From the NCBI RefSeq assembly GCF_001469165.1, contig NZ_JABX01000010.1, forward strand, positions 62,001 to 126,000: a stretch of 64,000 nucleotides of DNA, given 5' to 3'. This stretch comes from Thiohalocapsa sp. ML1 (lineage in GTDB: Bacteria > Pseudomonadota > Gammaproteobacteria > Chromatiales > Chromatiaceae). Shown in pieces: positions 7,349 through 16,105 of the stretch (the first letter of the stretch is position 1; every line of letters begins with the position of its first letter). The position numbers were made by a program, and so were the translations under genes. The notes under the pieces are model-generated. The model saw only the letters and a program-made list of their open reading frames with translations, ran no database searches and was not told where the DNA came from.

Positions 7349-10279
7349 TCAGTCGGGCGCTGCCGGGGCTGCCGCCGGCACCGCCCGCTGGCGATAGAGC
7401 GCCGGGTCCACCATCGCGGCCATGGCCGCCACATCGAGGTCGCCGCCCAGAAACGCGGCCACCCGCGCCGCGGTGCCGCCGGGGTCGGCGACGGCCGCGG
7501 CGTGCGGCACGTGCAGCACCGAGCAGTTCGGCTGGCGCGCGAGCCATGCCGCCACCTGCCGGAGCTGCCGGCGATAGGTGGCCGCGAGCTGGGCGTCGGA
7601 GAGCTTCGCCGCAGCGCGCCCAAGGCGCCTCAGCATGGCCGACTGTGAGCGCAGCACCTCGCCTAAGTCCCGCTCCATGAACAGAATCCGGTAGTGATGC
7701 TCGCCCGGCAGGTGCGGCAGCAACTGCGCGACGATCTTGACCGCCCCACCCTTGGCGTCCCGCAGCCAGTCCGTCTGCTGGCGCAGGCGCGTGGCAGCAC
7801 GGTACTCGAAGTAGCCGCGCGGGTTGTCGGCATCGGCGGCGCGCTCGCCGTCGGTGAGGGGCGGGATGCCGCCGGCGGCCAGCATCTGCATCATCAGGCT
7901 GGTGCCGGTGCGCGGCAGCCCGGAGACGACGGTGATGCAGTCACGCCAGTGCGCGGGCACCGCGGACTTGTCGACAACCGCCGCCCCGGCCGGCCGGGAT
8001 GTGGCAGTCCAGTCGTCGCCGCCGATCGCGAGGCGGGGGCGATTGCCGTCGCCGTCGAGCTCCCCGGGCGGCGGCTCCGTCGCCAGCCCTTCCACCAGCA
8101 GCGCCGCATCCGCCAGGCGCGTCAGGCGCCGCTCGCGGGTCTGGGCACGGATCTCGCGCACCAGCCGCCAGTGCGCGCGGGACTTCGCGAGGTCCTGCTC
8201 GAAGCGCAGCGCATAGCGCGCCAGAAAGCGCTGCGCCCGCTCGAAGTTCGGGTTGATGCCCACCGCGACGCGCATGGCCTCGGCGGCACGCACGTACTGC
8301 CCGGCGCGCCAGAGGCCGAGGCCGAGCACGTAGTGCGCGACCGGGTTCTGGTAGAGGGCGCTCACCGAGGCGAGCGCGAGGCGGATGGCGTCATCGGTAC
8401 GGCGCTGGCGCAGGCGCACCTTGGCGAGGCCGAGGCTCGCGTGCGCGCTGAGCGGGTCCAGGGCCAGCGCCCGCGCAAAGGCGCCCTCGGCGTCGTCGAT
8501 GCGCCCGAGGGCGAACAGGGTCTCGCCGATCTGCACGTGCAGCCCCGGGCGCCGGGCATCGGCCTGCTCGGCACGCTTGAGGTGCGCGAGCGCCTGCTCC
8601 GGGCGGCCCTCGGCGATGAGCACCCAGCCCATCAGATAGTCGAGGTCGAAGGTGCCGAAGCGCGCCAAGAGGCGCAGCCGGTCGTACTCGCGCCGCTCAC
8701 CCTCATCGAGCCGCTCGGGGTCGATGCGCCCGTCGGCGCCGAGCTGCCCGGCCGCGGCCTGACGCGCCTCGAGCTGTTCGGTGAGCCCGCGGAGCGCCTC
8801 CCGGGCCTCCAAGGCGGCGGCCTGGCGCGCCACGGTGAGCCGCTCCACCAGCGCGCGCAGCTCCGGCACCAGCCCCAGCGCCCGGTAGCACTGCGCAAGC
8901 TGCACGCCGAAGCGGAACTGATCCGGTGCGTCCGCGGACAGGTCCGCGAGCACCGGCACCGCGTCCAGATAGCGGCCGGCGTCCATGTAGGACCGCGCCA
9001 GGTTGTAGCGCAGCTCCCGCGCGGTGCTCGCCACCGCCTCGGCCTGGTCCGCCGCCGGCGCCGCCACGTAGCCGAGCGCGACGAGCTGGTCCATGGCCTC
9101 CTTCGCGGCGATGGGGTCGTAGCAGTGCTCGGCGTCGAGCCGCGCGGCGTCCCCCGGCACCGCATCCCAGCTCGGGATCATGGCCACCGCGGGCGGCGCC
9201 ACAAAGGCATCCACCAGCACCTTGCCGTCCATGTCCTCCCCCACCGGCAGGCCGTGCAGCGCGAGCAGGGTCGGCGTGATGTCGAGCACGCTCGCACCGT
9301 GGAGCAGGTGGTCCTGCTTCAGGCCGGGGCCGGCCATGATCAAAAGCCCAAGGTCGCGGTGCTCGATGGCGGGCCCCGCCGGCTCCTTCGGCAGCAGCAC
9401 CGGGCGCAGGTGGTCCGGGTGAAAGCCGTGGTCGGAGCAGATGACCACCGTGGTGTCCGCCGGCACCACGGCCAGCATGGCGCCGAGCATCAGATCGTGA
9501 AACACATAGGCCATGTCCACGACACCGGCGTAGAGCGCAAAGTCCCGCTCCGGGATGTGCGCCCGGCGCGGCGCGCGGTACTTCATGAAGCCGTGGCAGA
9601 AGTGGTCGATGCCGTCGTAGTAGACCGCCGCGAAGTCCCAGGGCTCGTGCTCCAGCGCCCACAGAGCCGCCGCGTGCACGCTGACGCACTCCGCCAGGAT
9701 CTTCATCACCATGCCGAGCCGCTTGTCCTGGTCCTGGTCGATCTCCGCCGCCCGCGGCACGAAGCGCAGGACCTGCTCGGGCAAGAGCTCGTTGGGGTTG
9801 ATGCGAAGCGCGGCCAGGGTGTCGGCCAGGTGCGGCGGGTGCACCATGCCGGGGGCGAGCGGCCAGGGCGCGTCCGGCGGCCCGAGTGCGAGCTGGAAGT
9901 GATTGCTCACCATGACCCCATCAATGGGCTCCACCGGGTGGCTCGGCCACCAGCCGATCACGTGCTGGCGCAAGCCCTGCTGGTGGAAGATGTTCCAAAT
10001 CGCCTTGGTGGTGCGCCCGAGCTGGCTCACCGGCTGGATGCCGGCACCGTCCGGCGTCGGCTCGGTGAAGCCCAGAATGCCGTGCTTGAACGGCCGCTTG
10101 CCGGTGGCGATGCTGGCCCAGAGCATGGGCGAGAGCACCGGCTGCAGCGTCGCCAGATCGCCCATTACGCCGCGCTCGATGAGCGCCTGGGTGTGGGGCA
10201 TGCGGCCCTGCTCGATGAGAGCGTGGACGACCTTCCAGTCCGCGGCATCCCAGCCGATCACGAGGGTCTTGCGTGCCAT
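7349..10279 (-). CDS. AlkP-superfamily phosphodiesterase + TPR + sulfotransferase fusion
   Basis: A 976-residue three-part protein. Residues 1-360 match the type I phosphodiesterase/nucleotide pyrophosphatase branch of the alkaline-phosphatase fold. Likely metal ligands are D11 (GWDAADW), D222 and H226 (YYDGIDHF), and D283/H284 (CSDHGFHPDH); S50 in LSPMLW sits where the nucleophile is expected. Residues about 400-720 form TPR helices (ARSYMDAGRYLDAVPVLADL and later repeats). Residues about 781-976 carry a sulfotransferase-type P-loop (SGLPRTGTS, about 786-794) for PAPS binding. No signal peptide is visible, so it should be cytoplasmic. AAGGTGA precedes the ATG. It stands alone, with no glycan genes nearby. 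The substrate is unknown. Confidence 0.85.
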   Translation of the reverse strand: MARKTLVIGWDAADWKVVHALIEQGRMPHTQALIERGVMGDLATLQPVLSPMLWASIATGKRPFKHGILGFTEPTPDGAGIQPVSQLGRTTKAIWNIFHQQGLRQHVIGWWPSHPVEPIDGVMVSNHFQLALGPPDAPWPLAPGMVHPPHLADTLAALRINPNELLPEQVLRFVPRAAEIDQDQDKRLGMVMKILAECVSVHAAALWALEHEPWDFAAVYYDGIDHFCHGFMKYRAPRRAHIPERDFALYAGVVDMAYVFHDLMLGAMLAVVPADTTVVICSDHGFHPDHLRPVLLPKEPAGPAIEHRDLGLLIMAGPGLKQDHLLHGASVLDITPTLLALHGLPVGEDMDGKVLVDAFVAPPAVAMIPSWDAVPGDAARLDAEHCYDPIAAKEAMDQLVALGYVAAPAADQAEAVASTARELRYNLARSYMDAGRYLDAVPVLADLSADAPDQFRFGVQLAQCYRALGLVPELRALVERLTVARQAAALEAREALRGLTEQLEARQAAAGQLGADGRIDPERLDEGERREYDRLRLLARFGTFDLDYLMGWVLIAEGRPEQALAHLKRAEQADARRPGLHVQIGETLFALGRIDDAEGAFARALALDPLSAHASLGLAKVRLRQRRTDDAIRLALASVSALYQNPVAHYVLGLGLWRAGQYVRAAEAMRVAVGINPNFERAQRFLARYALRFEQDLAKSRAHWRLVREIRAQTRERRLTRLADAALLVEGLATEPPPGELDGDGNRPRLAIGGDDWTATSRPAGAAVVDKSAVPAHWRDCITVVSGLPRTGTSLMMQMLAAGGIPPLTDGERAADADNPRGYFEYRAATRLRQQTDWLRDAKGGAVKIVAQLLPHLPGEHHYRILFMERDLGEVLRSQSAMLRRLGRAAAKLSDAQLAATYRRQLRQVAAWLARQPNCSVLHVPHAAAVADPGGTAARVAAFLGGDLDVAAMAAMVDPALYRQRAVPAAAPAAPD

Positions 10280-10554
10280 GGTGCCGTCACCTTTTTGCAG
10301 CCCGCGCCGACCTGTGCTGCAATCCAGGCCTTTGCCGCAAGCAGCGCGGGGTTACCTTAATGCGAGAGCTGAACCTGAGCGAGCTGCGCGATGCCATCGG
10401 GCGCCCCGACCATGCCGACCTGCGCTTGCGGATGCGCCGACTGGCCACCCCGTCCGCGGTGTCGATCCGCGCCGAGCGCGATCGCCCCGCGACGCGCAAT
10501 GCTCGCGGCCCAAGCGCCGACCCTGCACCCAATGACCCCAGCCGGAGATCCGAC

Positions 10555-10812
10555 ATGACCGTGCAAGTCACGATAGAGCTGCCGGAGGATGTCTTGCCGA
10601 TCCTCCGCACCAACCCGGCCGACTTCGTTGCCGAGATGCGCATTGCCGCCGCAGTGAAATGGTACGAGCAAGGTCGCGTCTCCCAGGGCAAGGGTGCGGA
10701 GCTGGCAGACCTGAGCCGCCAGCAGTTCATCGACGCGCTGGCACGCTATGGCGTCTCCCCCATCCAGGTCAGCCCCGAGCAACTGGAGCACGAGTTTCTG
10801 AGCGATGCCTGA
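10555..10812 (+). CDS. UPF0175-family antitoxin
   Basis: An 85-residue protein starting TVQVTIELPEDVL and containing AAAVKWYEQGRVSQGKGAELADLSRQQFIDAL. This is the UPF0175 signature, a small helical DNA-binding antitoxin. It overlaps the following DUF3368/PIN toxin by 8 bases. GGAGA lies 7 bases before the ATG. The same frame stays open 65 codons upstream to an ATG at 10360 (MRELNLSELRDAIG), but the intervening residues look non-conserved. That longer form is considered unlikely. Such pairs usually autorepress through the antitoxin. Confidence 0.85.
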   Translation: MTVQVTIELPEDVLPILRTNPADFVAEMRIAAAVKWYEQGRVSQGKGAELADLSRQQFIDALARYGVSPIQVSPEQLEHEFLSDA

Positions 10813-11299
10813 GCGCCGCTGGGTCGTCAACGCCTCTCCGCTGATTCTTCTGGGAAAAATCGGCAGGATCGATCTCCTTCCGGCGTTGGCCGACGTGCTC
10901 CGTATCCCCTCGGGTGTCGCGCGAGAGGTTGCGTCGGGTGATCCGTCTGATCCGGCCCGCTGCTGGATCGACTCCGTGCCGTTGGATTGGCTGGTGGATT
11001 GCTCATGCATGGATGCGACCGTCGCGGCCTGGAATCTCGGTCGCGGCGAAACGGAGGTGCTGACCTATGCCAGGGCCAACGCGGGCTTCACCGCGGTCAT
11101 CGATGACCTCCAGGCTCGCGAATGCGCATACTCGCTCGGCTTGCCGATACAAGGCACGCTCGGCGTCTTGTTGCTCGCCAAGAAGCAAGGGCTGTTGCCG
11201 CGGCTGCGACCGGCATTGAATGATCTGATCGCAAATGACATGCGCCTCGGTGACGCGCTGATCGACAGGGTGCTGCGGCTCGCGGGCGAAGACGGGTAA
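10805..11299 (+). CDS. DUF3368 (PIN-like) toxin
   Basis: A 164-residue protein with the DUF3368 layout: VVNASPLILLGKIGRIDLLP at the N-terminus, GRGETEVLTYA in the middle, and VIDDLQARECA then GTLGVLLLAKKQGLL near the C-terminus. The conserved acidic residues (D in IDLLP, E in GETE, DD in VIDD) are those expected for a PIN-fold ribonuclease. It is the second gene of a toxin-antitoxin operon whose frames overlap by 8 bases. By family analogy it would cleave RNA when the antitoxin is lost. The targets are unknown. Confidence 0.85.
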   Translation: MPERRWVVNASPLILLGKIGRIDLLPALADVLRIPSGVAREVASGDPSDPARCWIDSVPLDWLVDCSCMDATVAAWNLGRGETEVLTYARANAGFTAVIDDLQARECAYSLGLPIQGTLGVLLLAKKQGLLPRLRPALNDLIANDMRLGDALIDRVLRLAGEDG

Positions 11300-11363
11300 G
11301 CCCTGCGCCACGCCACTCGACCGCGCCGACGCACAGAGCCACCCGCGCGCCCCGCCCGCTGCT

Positions 11364-12329
11364 TTAGTGCGGCGCAACGTCCGCCCCCCGCACCCACTCC
11401 AGCGCCGCCGCGGCGGCCGGGTCGTCGCGCTCGGCGAGCTTGGCGGCGGCCTCCCGGCGCAGGTCCGCGTCCGCGTCGTCCAGCGCCAAGGCCATCACCT
11501 CGGACGCGCTCACGCCGGGGATGTCCTTCAGCAGACCGATCGCCTCCTTGCGCAGATCGGGGTCCGCATGCCCCATGGCCTCGGTCATGGCCGCGACGGC
11601 GGCCTCCAGTGCGACGCCGGTGCCGTCGTGCTCGTCCAGCCGCGCAAGCGCGTGGACCAGCTCCAGGGCCGCGCGCCCCAGGCCGGGCTCCGGGTCATGC
11701 AGCGCGCCCGCTAGGGCGGCGCCCCAGCGGGCCGCGAGGGCGTCGCGCTGCGCCGGGTCGGCGCGCTCCATCTGCCGCTTCAAACCCTCCAGCGCCGCCT
11801 TGCGCCGCTCCGGGCCCGGGTCTGCCAGCGCCGGCTCCAGCACGGCGAGGGCATCCGCGCCGACGGGCCCCTCTGCAACCTCCATCAGGTCCGACGGCGC
11901 CATGGCGGGCGTCCGGTGCGGCGCGAGCGTGGGTGACAGGCGCGTGGCGGAGGCCGCCGCCGCGACCTCGGGGTCCGCGCAGCCCAGGATCACCAGCCGC
12001 CCGGCGTCCGGCGCCCCGGCACCGCCCGCCGTGCCGGTCAGGGCATAGCCACACTGCGGATGCAGCAGCGCGGCGACGGCCTCGGCCAGGGTCACGCCGT
12101 CGAGCGTCAGCGTCACCGGGTCGCCGGTCACCGGGCTGCCGGACAGCACCAGCCCCGCCGCGTCGGCCAGGGCGCGGAGCAGCGCATCCTGGGGCACAGC
12201 CGCCGCGGACAGATACACGCGACCGGCGTCGATGCTGATGCGCGGCGCCGGCCCCGGCGCGGCGGCGAGCCCGCCGGCGCCCGCCGCCAGCACGGCCAGC
12301 ACCGCGCCGGCCGCGAGCCCCGCCCTCAT
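11364..12329 (-). CDS. Secreted protein with STN-like N-terminus and HEAT repeats
   Basis: A 321-residue protein. A hydrophobic signal peptide (residues 1-23, cleavage near GGLAAAP) is followed by a segment resembling a secretin/TonB short N-terminal domain (ISIDAGRVYLSAAAVPQDAL, then LTLDGVTLAEAVAALL). The C-terminal half has HEAT-like helical repeats (ADPDLRKEAIGLLKDIP, DDADADLRREAAAKLAERD). It should be exported to the periplasm. Its start overlaps the stop of the preceding PEP-CTERM gene by four bases, so the two probably act together, for example in surface assembly. This is an inference from coupling; no family name is certain. Confidence 0.7.
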   Translation of the reverse strand: MRAGLAAGAVLAVLAAGAGGLAAAPGPAPRISIDAGRVYLSAAAVPQDALLRALADAAGLVLSGSPVTGDPVTLTLDGVTLAEAVAALLHPQCGYALTGTAGGAGAPDAGRLVILGCADPEVAAAASATRLSPTLAPHRTPAMAPSDLMEVAEGPVGADALAVLEPALADPGPERRKAALEGLKRQMERADPAQRDALAARWGAALAGALHDPEPGLGRAALELVHALARLDEHDGTGVALEAAVAAMTEAMGHADPDLRKEAIGLLKDIPGVSASEVMALALDDADADLRREAAAKLAERDDPAAAAALEWVRGADVAPH

Positions 12330-12856
12330 GCCGCGTCGCAGGCCTTGGCCTTGCGGGCGCGACGGGTGACGGCGATGCCGGCGGCGCCGAGCGCGAGCAG
12401 CGCGAGCGGCGCCGGCGCCGGCACCTCCGCCGGGATGCCGGCGCCGGCCTGGATGCTGGTGGCGGCGGGGTCGTCGTCATAGCCCCAGTCCAGCAGCGTC
12501 ATGCCGCCGACGAGGCCGCTGCCGCCGTCGGTGAAGGTGAGGCGAATCCAGGCCGGCAGGCCGCCGCTGGTGAGGATGCCCGCGAAGCCCGACGCGCCCA
12601 GGACCCAGGGGCCGGCGGCCGTCGGGTCGGATGCGCTCTGAGAGAACAAATTGCCCTCGCTGGCAAAGCTCGCGGCGGTGCTGATGGTGTCGTCGGCGCC
12701 GAAGAGCTGCGCGCCGCCGAAGCCGTCCACCGCCAGCGAGAAGGCCGTCGCCTGGGCCTCAAAGTTGCTGCCGGCCACGGTGAAGTCGATGGTGAAGTCG
12801 TCGGTGCTGTCGCCGTCCAGGTCCAGCGAGAACTGGTTGAGGTGGGTGAAGTCCAC
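12326..12856 (-). CDS. PEP-CTERM-type exported protein, N-terminus uncertain
   Basis: A Ser/Thr/Gly/Asp-rich protein ending VPAPAPLALLALGAAG-IAV-TRRARKA: a Pro-containing motif, a hydrophobic helix and an Arg cluster. This is the sorting signal of PEP-CTERM proteins handled by exosortase. The conventional start is the GTG at 12856, but this would leave out the signal peptide. The same frame is open upstream to a TAG at about 12997 and encodes AAAAGSALALASGAEAA, an excellent signal-peptide core. No ATG, GTG or TTG exists in that stretch. A CTG at 12979 would give a basic n-region. So the gene either uses a rare start or has lost its start by frameshift. The C-terminus is unambiguous. Confidence 0.75.
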   Translation of the reverse strand: MDFTHLNQFSLDLDGDSTDDFTIDFTVAGSNFEAQATAFSLAVDGFGGAQLFGADDTISTAASFASEGNLFSQSASDPTAAGPWVLGASGFAGILTSGGLPAWIRLTFTDGGSGLVGGMTLLDWGYDDDPAATSIQAGAGIPAEVPAPAPLALLALGAAGIAVTRRARKAKACDAA

Positions 12857-13104
12857 CGGCGTGTTCAGGGCGCCGCTGTAGACGATGGCGGCCTCGGCGC
12901 CGGAGGCGAGCGCCAGGGCGGAGCCTGCGGCGGCGGCATGTGAGACCCGCTCGGGCCGCCGCGTCCTGCTGCGGTTCAGGCCCTCGCTCCTGGCCGTTGC
13001 GCACCCGGGCTATGCGTCAACGGATTCAGCTTGCTGCCGAGGCTGCAGGCCGCCGGCCCGCAGCGGCGCGACCGGGTGCGGACCAGCGCGCCACGAAGCG
13101 GTGC

Positions 13105-15567
13105 TCAATGGGGCGATGCGCCGCCTCGATCCGCCGCAAGGCTGCCCAACACGTGCCCGGCCAGCGCCTCGCCGCTCAGCCAGGCGGCCTCGATGCGCGC
13201 GCCGGCGCACCAGTCGCCGCAGGCGCCGAGGCCGAGCGCGGCATCCCACAGGCAGCCGTCGGCGAGCGGCGTCGTGCAGAACGAGAAGCGCCAGCGCTGC
13301 GCCTGCGACCAGCCGAGCGCCGGCAGCGTGCCGCCGGCGAGATCGGCGAAGGCCGCGAGCAGGGCGTCCATGACGGGTGCGGGCTCTGCTTCGAGCCACG
13401 CGCGGCTGAAGTCCGCGGCGCCGTGCAGCACCCAGACCTCGCCCGGCCCGGCGCCGGTCCGCCCGGGCTTAGACGTGTTGCGCGCCACCCAGCCGAGCGG
13501 CCCGCCGTTGACGAAGAGCCCGTCCCGGGGCAGGTCCACCGGCCCGTCGAAGCCGGCCAACACCGTCCAGCAGGGCGCGTAGTCGACGCCCGCGGCCCGC
13601 GCCGCCAGCGCCGGCGCCGCTGCAAGCAAGTCGACCGCCTGTGGCGCCGGTGCCGCGATGAGCACGCGGTCGAAGCGGCCGAGCTCGGCGCCGGTGTCGT
13701 CCCGCAGCAGCCACGCGTCGCCCGCGCGCTCCGGCGCCGCGACGCGGATGCCGAGGCGCAGGTCGAGCCCGTCCGCCAGCATGCGCCCGAGCGTACTCAT
13801 GCCGGGCACGCCGACGAAACGCGCGTCGTCGTCGCCGGCGCGGCGCATGCCCCCGTCCTCCACCGCGCCGAAACGGCCTGCCCAAGGCGCGACGACGCCG
13901 CGGCGCACCCAACTCTCGACGCGGCGCCGAAAGCGCGGATCGCGGGCCGTGAAGTACTGCGCGCCGTGGTCGATGGCGATCTCGCGGCCGGCGTGCTCGA
14001 TGCGGCGCGTCGCCGCCCGCCCGCCGCGACCGCGGGACTTCTCGAACAGCGTCACGACATGGTTCTGATCCGCCAGCGTGCGCGCCGCCGCGAGCCCGGC
14101 GACGCCGGCACCGACGACGGCGATGCGAAGTCGCGTGCCCGCCGCGGGTGCACTGACCCGAGCTGCGTATGTGTCGACGTGCAGCCGCCGGGCATGATCC
14201 GCGGTGGGGCGGATGCGCAGCGTGCCGGTCACCGGGCGCTCCGGCGGAAAGGGCCGGTCGAACAGCCCGAGCGCCCACAGCAGGCCGCCGTAGGAGTTGG
14301 GGTCCGAGCCGTCGAGGGCGTGTCGGTGGTTGAGGTCGATGAGCTCGGCCAGCGCCCGCTCCGGCGACTCGGTCCAGTGTGGGATGGCCTTCGCCCAGGT
14401 CATGCGCAGATTGTTGTGCAGCTCGCCGTGCACGAGGAGCGAGCGCTGCGCGAGGTCCCAGAGCCGGTCGTCGGACTGCGCGCGGGCGAGGGATTCCGAG
14501 TCCAGCGCCCGCTCGCGCGGGTCTTGCGCGTGGGCGGCCAGGGTATCGCGCGCCCAGCGCGGCAGGGCCTCCCAGGCCTCCGGGTCCGCGGTGTGGAAGC
14601 ACCAGTTGTGCGCGAGCTCGCGCCAGATGAGCAGCTCATCCAAGAACTTCTCGGCGCCCTCGCCGCCCGCGGCGGCGGCCTCGCGGGCGATGCGCAGCGG
14701 CGATACCTGGCCGTGATGCACATAGGGCGAGAGCCGGCTCACGCCGCGCGGCCAGGCCTCGGCGGCATCGTTGCGGAGTCTGTGGTACTGCGCGAGCCCA
14801 TCGGACCGAAAGGCATCCCAGCGCGCATAGCCGGCCCGCGAGCCGCCACGGGTGTGCGGCACCGGCGGCAGGCTGTGGTCGATGTCGCAGCGGGCGCAGA
14901 GCTCGGCGATGTTCGCATCGGCAAGCTCGGCGGGCGTGAACGCCAGCTCGCCCGCATAGGGCTCCGCCGCCGCGACACAGACGGGCCAGGGTCGCGGCAC
15001 GCGCTCGGCGTAGGCGCGCGCGTGCGCGGGGCGAAATTCGAAGGCGCGCTCGAAGCGCTTGCCGTGCAGTCGCATGGGCAGCACGCAGGCGCAGTCCACA
15101 CGCCAGACCGGGGCCTTGACGCGCGCGGCCAGCCGCTCGGTCCAGGCCGGAAAGGGCGGTGCCGGAAAGTCCTCGGTGACGACGAGCGCGGCACGCGCGG
15201 CGAGCACCGGCAGCGGCGATGGCGCGGCGGGGTCCGCCGGCAGATGGAAGACGGCGCGGATGCCCTGCCCGGCAAGCTCGGCATGGGCATCCCGGGCACC
15301 TTCCAGGATGAAGGCATGGTGGCGGTCGGCATTGAACCGATGCCGCCCGGCGAGCCCCTGATAGACCAGTAGCGGCAGGCCGAGCGCCAGAGCGGCGTGG
15401 CGGGCCGCATCCAGCGCGGGGTTCTCGTGGCCGCGCACGGCATGGTGCATCCAGTACAAGACCAGCTCGCCGCGTGGCGCCGGCGGCCGGTCCGGGATCG
15501 GGCGCAGCCGCTCGGCCAGGTGCTCCGGCAGCGCGGTGAATGCTGGTCCGATGGGATCGGCGCTCAT
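13105..15567 (-). CDS. Class II DNA photolyase fused to FAD-dependent oxidoreductase
   Basis: An 820-residue fusion. Residues 1-470 are a class II cyclobutane-dimer photolyase: LVLYWMHHAVRGHENPAL near the N-terminus, then MTWAKAIPHWT, LDGSDPNSYGGLLWALG and LFDRPF, the FAD/DNA-binding signature of class II enzymes. From residue 472 a second flavoprotein begins with a Rossmann GAGVAGLAAA motif (486-495), FEKSRGRGGRAATR and the closing GLGACGDWC segment, as in renalase-like amine oxidases. AGGAG lies just upstream of the ATG. The photolyase half should repair UV dimers in blue light. The role of the oxidase half is unknown; it might supply or recycle reduced flavin. A 22-bp repeat array lies immediately upstream. 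Confidence 0.88.
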   Translation of the reverse strand: MSADPIGPAFTALPEHLAERLRPIPDRPPAPRGELVLYWMHHAVRGHENPALDAARHAALALGLPLLVYQGLAGRHRFNADRHHAFILEGARDAHAELAGQGIRAVFHLPADPAAPSPLPVLAARAALVVTEDFPAPPFPAWTERLAARVKAPVWRVDCACVLPMRLHGKRFERAFEFRPAHARAYAERVPRPWPVCVAAAEPYAGELAFTPAELADANIAELCARCDIDHSLPPVPHTRGGSRAGYARWDAFRSDGLAQYHRLRNDAAEAWPRGVSRLSPYVHHGQVSPLRIAREAAAAGGEGAEKFLDELLIWRELAHNWCFHTADPEAWEALPRWARDTLAAHAQDPRERALDSESLARAQSDDRLWDLAQRSLLVHGELHNNLRMTWAKAIPHWTESPERALAELIDLNHRHALDGSDPNSYGGLLWALGLFDRPFPPERPVTGTLRIRPTADHARRLHVDTYAARVSAPAAGTRLRIAVVGAGVAGLAAARTLADQNHVVTLFEKSRGRGGRAATRRIEHAGREIAIDHGAQYFTARDPRFRRRVESWVRRGVVAPWAGRFGAVEDGGMRRAGDDDARFVGVPGMSTLGRMLADGLDLRLGIRVAAPERAGDAWLLRDDTGAELGRFDRVLIAAPAPQAVDLLAAAPALAARAAGVDYAPCWTVLAGFDGPVDLPRDGLFVNGGPLGWVARNTSKPGRTGAGPGEVWVLHGAADFSRAWLEAEPAPVMDALLAAFADLAGGTLPALGWSQAQRWRFSFCTTPLADGCLWDAALGLGACGDWCAGARIEAAWLSGEALAGHVLGSLAADRGGASPH

Positions 15568-15596
15568 GTCGGCTCCTGGGTCGGCCTGCGCCTTGC

Positions 15597-15770
15597 GGCG
15601 GATCGTGCGGATGCTGGCGGCGGCTTGTGCGGTGCTGGCAGCGGATTATGCAGGTGCGGGCGGCGGATTATGCAGGTGCTGGCGGCGGATTATGCAGGTG
15701 CTGGCGGCGGATTATGCAGGTGCTGGCGGCGGATTATGCAGGTGCTGGCGGCGCCTGGGCGAGCCGGTGA
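15597..15770. repeat. 22-bp tandem repeat array upstream of the photolyase gene
   Basis: Five identical 22-bp units (15661-15770) containing GGATTATGCAGGTGCTGG are preceded by one near-identical unit at 15639-15660 and one degraded unit at about 15617-15638. Units abut without spacers, so this is not a CRISPR array. It begins 30 bp upstream of the photolyase-fusion start. The 22-bp period is close to two helical turns, which would place every unit on the same DNA face. No protein motif is conserved in any frame. The following stretch 15771-15895 shows nothing recognisable. Confidence 0.9.
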
Positions 15771-15895
15771 CAATGCGGTCGTCGGCCGCGGATGTCAGCA
15801 CGGCCATGTCGGCCGCTGCGCCCTGGCGTGGACAGAGAAAAGTGGTCTCAAACCGAGGTATGCCCGACAAGCGGGCTCGACACCGCGCCGGCACA

Positions 15896-16105
15896 GACTG
15901 GGATCGCCGGCTTTCAGCCGGCTTCGCGTGCCGGGGGCTCGATGCCCCCGGCGCGCGATCTGCGGCGTGGGAGCCGGGCGGTTGCCCATGCCGCGCCGCG
16001 GGGCGGACGACTGCCCATGTGGCCTCTTATCGGCTCAGACGCTGCCGACGCGGCATCGAGCCGCGCCGGCGCCGAGCCGGCTGGAAAGCCGGCGCTCCCA
16101 GTCAG
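15896..16105 (-). repeat. Multi-hairpin dispersed element, copy 1
   Basis: Read on the minus strand, this roughly 210-bp segment matches the two direct copies at 59554-59993. It is built from consecutive palindromes: GCCGGCTTTCCAGCCGGC-type, a GCCGACGC-type stem, a GCCGGGGGC-type stem around ATCGA, and GCCGGCTGAAAGCCGGC. The conserved linker GATAAGAGGCCACATG lies in the middle. It is non-coding and could form a chain of hairpins in RNA or single-stranded DNA, as REP/BIME elements do. Its left edge merges into the 45-bp tandem array. Confidence 0.8.

Noticed and set aside
7694-10360. Long plus-strand open frame opposite the AlkP-TPR-sulfotransferase gene
   Set aside because: Arg/His/Val-rich composition and no conserved motif; a typical antisense shadow in GC-rich DNA.
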